From assembly GCF_001426085.1 (NCBI RefSeq), contig NZ_LMRR01000003.1, positions 1 through 64,000 of the forward strand: DNA of 64,000 bases, given 5' to 3'. The notes beneath the pieces were generated by a model that was not told the origin of the DNA, made no database searches, and saw only the letters and a list, made by a program, of their open reading frames with translations. This document shows, piece by piece, positions 1-7,971 of this stretch. Positions within the stretch are counted from its first letter, which is position 1; each line of letters opens with the position of its first letter. The DNA comes from Rhodococcus sp. Leaf278 (GTDB lineage Bacteria > Actinomycetota > Actinomycetes > Mycobacteriales > Mycobacteriaceae). The translations under genes were made by a program, and so were the position numbers.

Positions 1-127
1 GAAAGATCGGGACGACGAGCGTTCCCGGTAACGCACGAAACATTTCCGAAAGGCCTTACCGCTCGACTTGCATGTGTTAAGCACGCCGCCAGCGTTCGTC
101 CTGAGCCAGGATCAAACTCTCCGTAAA
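1..127 (-). rRNA. rrs: 16S ribosomal RNA, 5' end only (partial)
   Basis: Read on the minus strand, the sequence from 127 downwards contains the conserved bacterial 16S start (AGAGTTTGATCCTGGCTCAG, complement of 101-120), then the GGACGAACGCTGGCGGCGTG and ACACATGCAAGTCGAGCGG blocks. The mature 5' end is placed at about 127 by counting seven bases upstream of the universal primer site. The match to the usual rhodococcal sequence runs to about position 48. The last ~47 nt do not show the expected GGCGAACGGGTGAG block, so the left end may be an unusual V1 loop or an assembly-edge artefact. The rest of the gene lies outside the window. Confidence 0.85.
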
Positions 128-556
128 AGACCTGCGAAACAACAACACCCACCCCAGAAAAGAGGCAAGACATTGCGAATCAGTCAAAGACATCAAGTCA
201 AATCACTAGCAAATAAACTCAACTAGCATTTCAAAACAACACCCGACAACAACCACCACAAGCGGATGGCTGATACATCGAATGCTTTCACCAAAACAAA
301 ATTTCGGCACTGACATTCATCGACACACTGTTGAGTTCTCAAAGAACACGCACACACCATTGCCACCGTTTGGACGGTAACGCCGGGGCTTACACGCTCG
401 AACCCCAGACATGGCTCATTACTTTCAAGCCTTGCCCGGGTTGTTCAGTGCATACTCCGTACAACCTCGTTGTCCCTGTCCGTGAAGACCGGGTCGGTGT
501 CCGTGTCGCTCTGACTCGACAAAAGTTACGCGAAGACCAACGCTTACGCAAATCGC
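128..556 (-). other. rRNA operon leader and promoter region (no gene)
   Basis: This stretch of about 430 nt lies between ridA and the 16S start. It carries no convincing protein-coding gene. The half nearest the 16S gene (128-300) is AT-richer than its surroundings, as is common in rRNA leaders. A boxA antitermination element sits at 333-348. The rrn promoter must lie upstream of it, within about 350-550, but I could not pick a convincing -35/-10 pair by eye. Confidence 0.6.
333..348 (-). promoter_or_regulatory. boxA transcription antitermination element of the rrn leader
   Basis: The minus strand reads TGTTCTTTGAGAACTC here, matching the boxA core (TGTTCTTTGA) found in actinobacterial rRNA leaders, where NusB/NusE bind to suppress termination. 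It lies about 205 nt upstream of the 16S 5' end. Confidence 0.8.
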
Positions 557-593
557 CTGGTCAGATGTAATTTCTATGTGAACATCTGACCAG
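557..593 (-). terminator. Perfect 12-bp inverted repeat between ridA and the rrn leader
   Basis: The arms are CTGGTCAGATGT (557-568) and ACATCTGACCAG (582-593), separated by 13 nt. The element starts 20 nt beyond the ridA stop on the same strand and lies upstream of the rRNA promoter region. No U-run follows it. The likely role is to stop read-through from the ridA operon into the rRNA operon. A protein-binding operator for the rRNA promoter is the alternative. Confidence 0.5.
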
Positions 594-613
594 CCGACCT
601 TGCGCAGGCTCCG

Positions 614-1015
614 TCAGACGATCGCAACGGCGTCGATCTCGACCAACATCTCTTCTCTCGGCAGTCCGGTGAACACTGTAGTTCGACTCGGCAGTACGTC
701 GCCGGAAGTATTCGCGGACACGAACGCGCCGTAGGCGTCGTTCATGATCGAGAAGTCCTCACGCTTGGTCAGGTACACGCGCAGCATCACGACATCGTCG
801 AACGTCGCACCGCCGGCCTCGACGATGGCTTTGACGTTCTCGAGAGTGCGAGTGGTCTGCGCAGCGACATCGCCTGGATACAGGTATTCGCTGGTAGCTG
901 GATCCACCGGGCCCTGTCCGGATACCTGCACGAACGGGCCCTTCCGCACTCCCTGAGAGAACGTGTGGGCGGGAGCCGGGGCTCCTGTGGTGCGAATTTC
1001 GATCTTCTCGCTCAT
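614..1015 (-). CDS. ridA: RidA/YjgF/UK114 family enamine/imine deaminase
   Basis: The 133-aa product has the length and layout of RidA proteins, which hydrolyse reactive 2-aminoacrylate-type enamines and imines released by PLP-dependent dehydratases. Visible family features are the FVQVSGQGPVDP strand region, the GGATFDDVVMLRVYL segment, and the C-terminal PSRTTVFTGLPREEMLVEID block. In that block Arg111 and Glu126 correspond to the substrate-carboxylate and catalytic positions. The start overlaps the iclR stop as ATGA, so the two are translationally coupled. Its place beside a PLP-dependent D-amino-acid dehydratase-like gene fits a role in clearing that enzyme's enamine intermediate. Confidence 0.9.
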   Translation of the reverse strand: MSEKIEIRTTGAPAPAHTFSQGVRKGPFVQVSGQGPVDPATSEYLYPGDVAAQTTRTLENVKAIVEAGGATFDDVVMLRVYLTKREDFSIMNDAYGAFVSANTSGDVLPSRTTVFTGLPREEMLVEIDAVAIV

Positions 1016-1809
1016 TTCTTTCCTTCCATCGGGCTCTCGTCGGTTGTCGTACGGTCCTCGAGTTCCTGCGGCTGCCAGCCCAGTCCCTCGGAAATTACGG
1101 CCGCAGTTTTTTGCACCGCGGGCAGCGTCTCCAGCACTTGTTCATGGTCGAGGAGCATGTCGGGGACCGACATCGATACGGCTGCCACGACGTCGCCGGT
1201 TCCGTTGCGCACCGCGGAGGCGACGCAGTTGACGAACGACTCGTGCTCCTCGCGGTCCTCGGCGAATCCTTGTGCGAGGACTAGGTCCAGCTCACGCAGG
1301 TATTGCTCCGGCGTAGTGATGGTTCGTTCGGTGAACGGCGTGTAGGTGATGCGCTGCGCGATCTGCTCGCGCTCCACCTGCGGGCGTGCAGCGATCAAGA
1401 TCTTCCCGACGGCCGTGCAGTGCAACGGCGCAGGCTTTCCGACACGCGAATACATCCGCACGCTCTGTTTGGCGTCGAATTTGTCGATGTAGATCACCTC
1501 CCCCGCTTCGTATGTCGCCAAGTGGATGGTCTGGCCGGTGATCGTGTTCAGTTCGGCCAGGTGCGGCCGGGCAATGCTTCGAATGTCGCGCTGTTCCAGT
1601 GCGTGGTTCGCCAACTCGAACAATCTCGATCCGAGTTGATACCGGTGATCGGCATCGTGCTGAACGAATCGGTCGCTTTCCATGGTGCGGAGCAACCGCA
1701 ACACGGTGGTCTTGTGCACGTCGAGAACCGTCGCCAGCTCGTCCAACGATCTGGATCCGTCACCGAGCAGGCCGAGGATCGTCAGCGCCCGCGAGAGACT
1801 TTGACTCAC
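1012..1809 (-). CDS. IclR family transcriptional regulator
   Basis: The 265-aa product has an N-terminal winged helix (SQSLSRALTILGLLGDGSRS, then DELATVLDVHKTTVLRLLRT) followed by an IclR effector domain with HLATYEAGEVIYIDK and the RVGKPAPLHCTAVGK motif. I start it at GTG 1809 because this overlaps the kinase stop as GTGA and has a GAGG 7 nt upstream. The longer reading frame has no domain content before this point. It most likely represses or activates the flanking divergent catabolic operons through the palindrome at 2906-2922, with a sugar acid such as 2-keto-3-deoxygluconate as a plausible effector (inference). Confidence 0.88.
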   Translation of the reverse strand: MSQSLSRALTILGLLGDGSRSLDELATVLDVHKTTVLRLLRTMESDRFVQHDADHRYQLGSRLFELANHALEQRDIRSIARPHLAELNTITGQTIHLATYEAGEVIYIDKFDAKQSVRMYSRVGKPAPLHCTAVGKILIAARPQVEREQIAQRITYTPFTERTITTPEQYLRELDLVLAQGFAEDREEHESFVNCVASAVRNGTGDVVAAVSMSVPDMLLDHEQVLETLPAVQKTAAVISEGLGWQPQELEDRTTTDESPMEGKK

Positions 1810-2828
1810 CGCGACACCTCCGACAAGCGGGCGACGGTGGCCGCGTGGTCCAGCGTCGCCCATTCGGCGTCGTCCAGTTGGGCCAGTCTGATCAACACGT
1901 CGAGGGGCAGTACAGACGCGATATCGCCGTGCCCGGTGAGCGCACCCGCCGCACACAGATGTCCGAACCTCACACGCTCGACGGCACTCCTACCGAGCAG
2001 CAGCCCCGTCAGGAAGCCACCCGCGAAAGCATCTCCCGCACCGATTTTTTCGACAACATCGAGCCGGAGTGCCGGTACATCGACTCGAGCTGTGCCCTCG
2101 AATGCCGTCACCGTGTGCGCGTCGTTCTTGATCACCAGATGCTCCGGTTGCGGGAACATCCGCCGCAATTCGGCAGGATCCGACGTACCGAACACCAGCG
2201 CAGCTTCGTCGGACCCCATCGAGACCACATCGCTTCCGCGGACATGCTGGCCGAGGACGTCCGCGGCTGTGCCCGATCGGGACTTCCAGAGCGCCGGCCG
2301 ATAGTTCAGATCGAAGCTGACGATGGCGGATCGGTCCATCAATGCACTGGTCAATTGGGCAGCACTGTCCGAGATGGCCACTGTGATTCCGGAGAAATGA
2401 ATCAGGTCGGCTCGACATATCAATTCCGTAGCCGACTCACCGATTTCGGTGGGCGACAGTGCGCTCGCAGCGGAACCAGCGCGGAAGTAGGTCATAGCGC
2501 TCTCGCCGGACGCCAGGTCGTATCGGTCGCCGGAACCCGAGCCGCGTTCTTTGACGTACATGCCGGTGGGACGCTCGTCATCGATCGTCACGCCCGACGT
2601 GTCGACGCCTGCTTCCGCCAATTGTTTCACCAGGTACCGGCCGAAGCCGTCGTTGCCCACCCGAGAGACCCAGGCGGCGTCGACACCCAACTGAGCGAAC
2701 ACCCTGGCGACATTCGCTTCGGCACCGCCGGAGTTGCGGTGAAACGTTTCCGAGTTCTCCAGTGGACCCGTTTCGGCAACCAGAACAACGAGGCCTTCAC
2801 CTACACACACCGCTTTGGGTGTTGTCAC
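1806..2828 (-). CDS. kdgK: PfkB family sugar kinase, probable 2-keto-3-deoxygluconate kinase
   Basis: The 340-aa product is a ribokinase/PfkB-fold kinase. It has the N-terminal GGAEANVA substrate/signature region (residues 34-41), DLNYRPALW in the middle, and the C-terminal GAGDAFAGG motif whose Asp266 is the expected catalytic base. The sequence style (RNSGGAEANVARVFAQLG, DLNYRPALWKS) is that of KDG kinases, which phosphorylate 2-keto-3-deoxygluconate to KDPG. The adjacent KDPG aldolase gene supports that substrate. I use GTG 2828, which has GAGGAG 6 nt upstream; a longer frame exists but starts inside the operator region. The stop overlaps the iclR start. Confidence 0.85.
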   Translation of the reverse strand: MTTPKAVCVGEGLVVLVAETGPLENSETFHRNSGGAEANVARVFAQLGVDAAWVSRVGNDGFGRYLVKQLAEAGVDTSGVTIDDERPTGMYVKERGSGSGDRYDLASGESAMTYFRAGSAASALSPTEIGESATELICRADLIHFSGITVAISDSAAQLTSALMDRSAIVSFDLNYRPALWKSRSGTAADVLGQHVRGSDVVSMGSDEAALVFGTSDPAELRRMFPQPEHLVIKNDAHTVTAFEGTARVDVPALRLDVVEKIGAGDAFAGGFLTGLLLGRSAVERVRFGHLCAAGALTGHGDIASVLPLDVLIRLAQLDDAEWATLDHAATVARLSEVSR

Positions 2829-2892
2829 GTCGATCTCCTCGAAGTCTTGCGGGAACGCTGCATGTCGTTGCAGACTACAAAGCATAAACATA

Positions 2893-2922
2893 TTGCGCAA
2901 CTACCGTTGCATAATATGCAAC
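2893..2922. promoter_or_regulatory. Candidate IclR operator in the divergent promoter region
   Basis: Between the divergent kinase and dehydratase genes lies a 17-bp palindrome, GTTGCATA-A-TATGCAAC (2906-2922), with perfect 8-bp arms. Just to its left is the 8-bp palindrome TTGCGCAA (2893-2900). The adjoining GCAAC and GTTGC segments (2897-2901, 2906-2910) form a further inverted pair. The site is AT-rich against a GC-rich background and sits 17-33 nt upstream of the ribosome-binding site for the plus-strand operon. IclR proteins commonly bind palindromes of this size in divergent promoters. The assignment to the linked IclR gene is inference. Confidence 0.6.
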
Positions 2923-2954
2923 GCCAACGAGATCTTTCACCAGGAGGACCTAAC

Positions 2955-4238
2955 GTGATCGACACGGATGCCGTCGAGGGACTGAATCGACGAACCCTCG
3001 GGCCCGAGCACAAGTCGCTACCCCCACGTTCGTGGGGCCATACCGTCGAGAGCTTTCTCGCCACATCTCCTCGGCTGTCCGAGTTCACGACCCCGGTACT
3101 CACCCTCGATCGGGCGCGGATGGCGTCGAACATCTCGGTCATGGCCGACTGGACGGCACGCGCAGGGGTGCTGCTCGCGCCCCACGGCAAGACCTCGATG
3201 GCCCCTCAACTGTGGAAACAGCAACTCGATGCCGGAAGCTGGGCGATCACCCTCGCGACCGGATGGCAAGTTCAGCTGGCTCGCGCATTCGGGGTCGATC
3301 GCATCCTCCTCGCCAACGCCGAGATCGACCCCGTCGCGCTGCGGTGGGTTGCGGCCGAACTGGATTCGCATCCAACATTCGAGTTCTACTGCTGGGCAGA
3401 CAGTGTTGCGACGGTGCACGAGATGGACCGCATTCTGGCGACGCAGGGGCAGCGCCCCATTCCGGTGATCGTCGAGCTCGGTGGTCCACACGGCCGAACC
3501 GGCGCACGCACGATCGAGGAAGCAATGTCGATTGCTCGTGCGATCGCGGCGTCGTCGCGACTGACCCTTGCCGGCGTCGGCGGCTACGAGGGAGCACTGA
3601 GCCACGACCGCTCCGAGGACGGCCTCGAGGCCGTCCGACACTATCTCGACCAGGTCGCAGATCTCCATCGTGCGCTCGACGCCGAATCGCTGTACGGCGA
3701 GCATGCCGTGGTGACCGCGGGCGGCAGCGCCTACCAAGATCTTGTTGTGGAGCGTCTGCATTCGCTCACCGAGGAAGATGGCGTGCGTACCGACGTGGTG
3801 CTTCGCTCGGGTGCCTACGTGGTGCACGACGACGGCTTCTACTCGCAGATCTCTCCGCTCACCCCCGCCCGCACCGACGACCCACTGACGTCGGCCATGC
3901 ACGGATGGGCGCGCGCAGTCTCCCGCCCCGAGCCGGGCCTCGCATTGCTGGACGCAGGCAAGAGGGACTTCCCGTTCGACGAGGGAATGCCCGTGCCGCA
4001 ACACATCAGAGGCAACGAGCTGCTCGACCCTGGAGCCGAGGTGACCGCTCTGAACGACCAACATGCGTTCCTACGACTACCGGCCGAGGACGCGGCGGCA
4101 CTGCCCGTGGGATCGGTCGTTCGGCTGGGTCTGTCACATCCCTGCACCGCATTCGACAAATGGCGTCTCGTTCCCGTGATCGACGACGCGGACAGCGACG
4201 ATCCACGAGTGGTCGATCTCGTTCACACATTCTTCTAG
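2955..4238 (+). CDS. D-serine dehydratase-like / alanine-racemase-fold PLP enzyme (candidate D-glucosaminate or D-amino-acid ammonia-lyase)
   Basis: The 427-aa product starts at GTG 2955 with AGGAGG at 2942-2947. It is a fold-type III PLP enzyme. LLAPHGKTSMAP carries the Schiff-base Lys79, and the C-terminal LGLSHPCTAFDKW provides the His395/Cys397 pair that binds zinc in D-serine dehydratases of the DSD1/D-threonine aldolase group. Members remove ammonia from, or cleave, D-configured amino acids. With KDG kinase and KDPG aldolase encoded alongside, an attractive substrate is D-glucosaminate, a D-2-amino acid whose elimination gives 2-keto-3-deoxygluconate. Plain D-serine/D-threonine or another D-amino acid remains possible. 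It is the first gene of the plus-strand operon. Confidence 0.8.
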   Translation: MIDTDAVEGLNRRTLGPEHKSLPPRSWGHTVESFLATSPRLSEFTTPVLTLDRARMASNISVMADWTARAGVLLAPHGKTSMAPQLWKQQLDAGSWAITLATGWQVQLARAFGVDRILLANAEIDPVALRWVAAELDSHPTFEFYCWADSVATVHEMDRILATQGQRPIPVIVELGGPHGRTGARTIEEAMSIARAIAASSRLTLAGVGGYEGALSHDRSEDGLEAVRHYLDQVADLHRALDAESLYGEHAVVTAGGSAYQDLVVERLHSLTEEDGVRTDVVLRSGAYVVHDDGFYSQISPLTPARTDDPLTSAMHGWARAVSRPEPGLALLDAGKRDFPFDEGMPVPQHIRGNELLDPGAEVTALNDQHAFLRLPAEDAAALPVGSVVRLGLSHPCTAFDKWRLVPVIDDADSDDPRVVDLVHTFF

Positions 4239-4252
4239 AGAGCCGAACTCCT

Positions 4253-5866
4253 ATGCCCAGTACTCTCTTTCGAGGTGCCGACGTCATCGACGGCACCGGA
4301 TCTCCGCGACTGCGGCGCGACGTCCTCGTACGCGACGGCGTGATCGCGTCGGTCATCGAGCCCGGAACTGTCCCCGGGGCCGACAGAATTGTCGACGCCT
4401 CGCCCGGTCACGTCCTCTCCCCCGGGTTCATCGATATGCACGCCCATTCGGACCTTCGATTGCTGACCGACCCCGATCATTTCCCGAAGATCAGTCAAGG
4501 CGTCACCACCGAGGTCATCGGGCAGGACGGCATCGCCTACGCGCCGATCGACGACGCCACACTCGACGTGGTGAGACGTCAGATCGCCGGCTGGAACGGC
4601 AATCCCGTCGACCTCGACTTCTCGTGGCGGTCGGTTTCGGAGTACCTCGCTCGGCTGGACCAGGGCATCACCCCGAACGCTGCGTATCTCGTCCCTCAGG
4701 GAACATTGCGGTACCTCGCGGTCGGTGCGGACCAGCGACCGGCGACGCCGTCCGAGATCGTCCACATGCAGGAATTGTTGGCGCAGGGCCTGCAAGAAGG
4801 TGCCGTCGGGATGTCCAGCGGGTTGACCTACACGCCCGGAATGTATGCGAGCACAAGCGAATTGCGCGCACTGTGTGAGGTTGTCGCCGACTTCGGTGGG
4901 TTCTACGCGCCGCACACTCGGTCGTACGGTGCCGGTGCGCTCGACGCATACCAGGAAATGCTCGATCTGTCCCGGGAGACGGGATGCGCGTTGCATCTGA
5001 CGCACGCCACGATGAACTTCGGCGTCAATCGTGGAAGGGCACGTGAGTTCCTCGACCGCGTCGACTCGGCGATCGCAGACGGATGCGACGTCACCCTCGA
5101 CACTTACCCCTATTTGCCCGGAGCCACCACACTGTCTGCGCTACTGCCGAGTTGGGCAATGTCCGGTGGCCCGGACCGAGCCCTGGAACGGCTCGACGAT
5201 CCGGACATGCGGCAACGCATCGAGCGTGATGTCGACGTGAACGGGTCCGACGGCTGCCACGGAGTCACGGTCGAGTGGGACACCATCCAACTCAGTGGTG
5301 TGGCCAATCCCGAACTCGATCGCTACGTGGGCCGCACGATGGCCGACATAGCGGCCGACGAGGGACGCTCACCGGTGACCGTGTTCTTCGACCTCCTTCG
5401 CCGGGATGCGCTGGCCACGACCATTTTGCAGCACGTCGGTCACGAGGAGAACGTGCGCGAGATCATGGCGCATCCACACCACATGGGTGGCAGCGACGCG
5501 ATCCTGGTCGGCGAGAAACCGCACCCACGCGCATGGGGAACCTTCCCCCGCTACCTCGGACACTACGTGCGCGAGGAGCAGCTTCTTTCGTTGGAGGACT
5601 GCATCAACCACCTGACCGGACGCCCGGCTGCTCGGCTACGGCTGCACGGGCGCGGCACGATTGCCGAAGGCCATGCGGCCGATCTCGTCCTGTTCGACCC
5701 GACGACAGTCCGCGATACGGCCACCTTCGAGAACCCGAAGCAACAGGCCGAGGGAATCAGCCACGTCATGGTGAACGGCGTATTCGCCATCGACGATCGC
5801 CGTCCCACTCACGCACTGGCAGGCCACGCCCTGCGCATGGATTCCACCGGAAAGCAGACGTCATGA
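4253..5866 (+). CDS. N-acyl-D-amino-acid deacylase (amidohydrolase superfamily)
   Basis: The 537-aa product matches the size of D-aminoacylases, zinc amidohydrolases that remove an acyl group from N-acyl-D-amino acids. Seen are the N-terminal composite beta domain, the metal motif GFIDMHAHSD (His63, His65), later histidines in YAPHTRSYG and CALHLTHATMNFG, and C-terminal GRGTIAEGHAADLVLFDP. Where characterised D-aminoacylases have a metal-ligand Cys in a GNCG segment, this protein has GQDG (residues 90-93), so Asp92 probably takes that role. The gene lies 14 nt after the PLP enzyme and overlaps the aldolase start, fitting a step that deacylates the substrate before deamination. Confidence 0.85.
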   Translation: MPSTLFRGADVIDGTGSPRLRRDVLVRDGVIASVIEPGTVPGADRIVDASPGHVLSPGFIDMHAHSDLRLLTDPDHFPKISQGVTTEVIGQDGIAYAPIDDATLDVVRRQIAGWNGNPVDLDFSWRSVSEYLARLDQGITPNAAYLVPQGTLRYLAVGADQRPATPSEIVHMQELLAQGLQEGAVGMSSGLTYTPGMYASTSELRALCEVVADFGGFYAPHTRSYGAGALDAYQEMLDLSRETGCALHLTHATMNFGVNRGRAREFLDRVDSAIADGCDVTLDTYPYLPGATTLSALLPSWAMSGGPDRALERLDDPDMRQRIERDVDVNGSDGCHGVTVEWDTIQLSGVANPELDRYVGRTMADIAADEGRSPVTVFFDLLRRDALATTILQHVGHEENVREIMAHPHHMGGSDAILVGEKPHPRAWGTFPRYLGHYVREEQLLSLEDCINHLTGRPAARLRLHGRGTIAEGHAADLVLFDPTTVRDTATFENPKQQAEGISHVMVNGVFAIDDRRPTHALAGHALRMDSTGKQTS

Positions 5867-6501
5867 ACGCCCTGTCGACAATTCTCGAGGACCGCGCCTT
5901 GGCGGTGGTCCGAGCCCCGCACATCTCCGATCCCGCAGCATTGGCAGATGCGCTCGCGCGCGGGGGAATTCACGCACTCGAACTGACCTTCACCACTCCG
6001 GGAGTCCTCGATCTGATCCGCGACGCGTCGGATGCCGGTGCCGTCGTAGGAGCCGGTACGGTTCTGACGGCCGATCAGGCACGGGCCGCGGTCGACGCGG
6101 GTGCACGCTTCGTCGTGACGCCGGGGCTGCGACCCGAGGTCGCCGCAGTGGTCACGGACGCAGGGATTCCGCTGATGATGGGAGCGCTGAGCCCGTCGGA
6201 GGTGATGACCGCCCTCGATCTCGGGGCGGACGCAGTCAAGATATTTCCTGCACGCACTGTCGGGCCCGCGTATTTCAAGGATCTGCTCGGGCCGTTTCCG
6301 GACGCCCGACTCGTTCCGTCCGGCGGCGTGAACGCGGGAAACGCCGCCCAATTTCTCGCGGCCGGTGCCGTGGCCGTGACCGCAGGCACCGATGTGGTTT
6401 CACCGGCGTCGGTCACCGAAGCCCAGTGGGACGACATCACTGCACGAGCGAAGGCGTTCGTGGCAGCTATCAGCGCAGACATCAAGAAAGGCTCGAAATG
6501 A
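5863..6501 (+). CDS. eda: KDPG/KHG aldolase (2-dehydro-3-deoxy-phosphogluconate aldolase)
   Basis: The 212-aa product is a class I aldolase of the KDPG family, cleaving 2-keto-3-deoxy-6-phosphogluconate to pyruvate and glyceraldehyde-3-phosphate. Characteristic segments are LAVVRA near the N-terminus, ALELTFTTPG (Glu40), VGAGTVLTADQA, FVVTPGLRPEV, GADAVKIFPA (Schiff-base Lys126) and LVPSGGVN. The ATG overlaps the deacylase stop (ATGA), and its own stop overlaps the permease start the same way, so the three genes are translationally coupled. Its presence beside a KDG kinase gene indicates that the operon feeds the lower Entner-Doudoroff reactions. Confidence 0.92.
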   Translation: MNALSTILEDRALAVVRAPHISDPAALADALARGGIHALELTFTTPGVLDLIRDASDAGAVVGAGTVLTADQARAAVDAGARFVVTPGLRPEVAAVVTDAGIPLMMGALSPSEVMTALDLGADAVKIFPARTVGPAYFKDLLGPFPDARLVPSGGVNAGNAAQFLAAGAVAVTAGTDVVSPASVTEAQWDDITARAKAFVAAISADIKKGSK

Positions 6502-7937
6502 ATTCTGTGGTCGACTGGCTCAGAACCTCCACCCCCGGTCTACTCGTACTGTGCGGCATCGCAATTGCCGTGCTACTGGTGGTGATCATCAAGGTCAAGC
6601 TCGAACCGTTCATCGCGCTGCTCATCGTCGGTCTCGGGCTCGCTCTTGCCGCGGGTCTGCCGGTCAACGAGATAGTCGGCACGGCGATCAAGAGCAACGA
6701 GTCGTTACTCGAAACCGGGTTCGGGGGAATTCTCGGGCACATCGCGGTGATCATCGGGCTGGGTACTGTCCTGGGCGCGATCCTCGAAAAGTCGGGTGGA
6801 GCACAGGCATTGACCGCAAAGCTCCTGGGCGTGTTCGGAGAACGCGGTGCACCCATAGCAATGGGCCTGCTGGGCTTGATCTTCGGCATTCCGGTGTTCT
6901 TCGACATCGGTATCTTCGTGCTTGCACCGCTGGTCTACGTGGCGGCACGGCAGGGCGGAAAGTCGCTGGTCCTCTACGCGCTGCCGATGCTGGCAGGTCT
7001 GTCCATGACACACGCCTTCCTTCCTCCGCATCCCGGTCCTGTTGCCCTCGGCGGCTTGCTCGAAGTGAACTTGGGATGGCTCATCCTGTTCGGATTCATC
7101 TGCGGCATTCCAGGATTCGTCGCGGCAGGCCTGGTGTGGGGTAACTGGATCGGTAAGCGCATCATCGTCGACGTTCCCGAGGACTTCATCAATGACGGAG
7201 ACGACACGACCGCCGAGGGCGGCGGTGCAGGCACGGTGGCAACGAAGCGTCCGGTGATCACGACGCCGCCGTCGGTGGGAACCATCGGAGCAATCATTGC
7301 CGTTCCGCTGGTCCTGATCCTCGGTGCCACGTTCGGCAGCATCCTGCTCGATCCGGGAAACCTTCTCGAAGTACTGACGTTCTTCGGCACACCGGCCGTC
7401 GCGCTTCTCATCGCAGTTCTCATCGCGTTCTACGTACTGGGCATTCGCCGCGGATCCACGGTCCAGGAACTCAGCAAGCTGACCGGAGAGTCGCTACGTC
7501 CGGTGGGCATGTTGCTGCTCGTCGTCGGGGCAGGCGCGTTCTTCGGAAAGGTCATCTCCGCCACGGGTATCGGCACGGCCCTGGCCGACACCATGGCGGC
7601 CGCAGGTCTTCCCATCATCGTGTTGGCGTACATCATCAGCTGTGCGCTCCGAGTCGCCCAGGGGTCGGCGACCGTGGCCATCGTGACCACCGGCGGCATT
7701 GTCGGACCGCTGGTGGCAGCTCAGGACTACTCCGCCCCGGCCGTTGCGTTGATTGCCATGTCCATCGCAGCGGGCTCGATCATCGCCAGCCACGTAAACG
7801 ACGGCGGATTCTGGATCATCTCCAAGTTCTTCAATCTCACCGTGAAACAGACGCTCCAGACGTGGACGGTCCTCGAGACGATTCTGTCCGTGGTCAGCTT
7901 CGCCGTCGCGGGAATACTTTTCGCGATCATCGCCTAG
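6498..7937 (+). CDS. GntP family permease (gluconate/D-serine-type H+ symporter)
   Basis: The 479-aa product is a multi-spanning inner-membrane protein with the GntP-family signature GVFGERGAPIAMGLLGLIFGIPVFFDIG and LPPHPGPVALGG, and the C-terminal ASHVNDGGFWIISKFFNLT. Family members carry gluconate and other aldonates, and DsdX carries D-serine. An aminated or N-acylated aldonate would suit both specificities and the enzymes encoded upstream. The start is the ATG overlapping the aldolase stop; the longer in-frame extension lies inside the aldolase gene. It ends the operon and converges on the next gene with a 34-nt gap. Confidence 0.92.
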   Translation: MNSVVDWLRTSTPGLLVLCGIAIAVLLVVIIKVKLEPFIALLIVGLGLALAAGLPVNEIVGTAIKSNESLLETGFGGILGHIAVIIGLGTVLGAILEKSGGAQALTAKLLGVFGERGAPIAMGLLGLIFGIPVFFDIGIFVLAPLVYVAARQGGKSLVLYALPMLAGLSMTHAFLPPHPGPVALGGLLEVNLGWLILFGFICGIPGFVAAGLVWGNWIGKRIIVDVPEDFINDGDDTTAEGGGAGTVATKRPVITTPPSVGTIGAIIAVPLVLILGATFGSILLDPGNLLEVLTFFGTPAVALLIAVLIAFYVLGIRRGSTVQELSKLTGESLRPVGMLLLVVGAGAFFGKVISATGIGTALADTMAAAGLPIIVLAYIISCALRVAQGSATVAIVTTGGIVGPLVAAQDYSAPAVALIAMSIAAGSIIASHVNDGGFWIISKFFNLTVKQTLQTWTVLETILSVVSFAVAGILFAIIA

Positions 7938-7971
7938 AGCCAGTCGCGCGGTTATGTGCCCCGGGCGGTGC

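Noticed and set aside
331..570. 79-codon open frame on the plus strand
   Set aside because: It runs through the rRNA leader and boxA on the opposite strand, has no ribosome-binding site and no recognisable sequence.
1599..2954. Long N-terminal extension of the PLP-lyase frame
   Set aside because: It is antisense to the IclR and kinase genes, and GTG 2955 has a perfect AGGAGG. The extension has no domain content.
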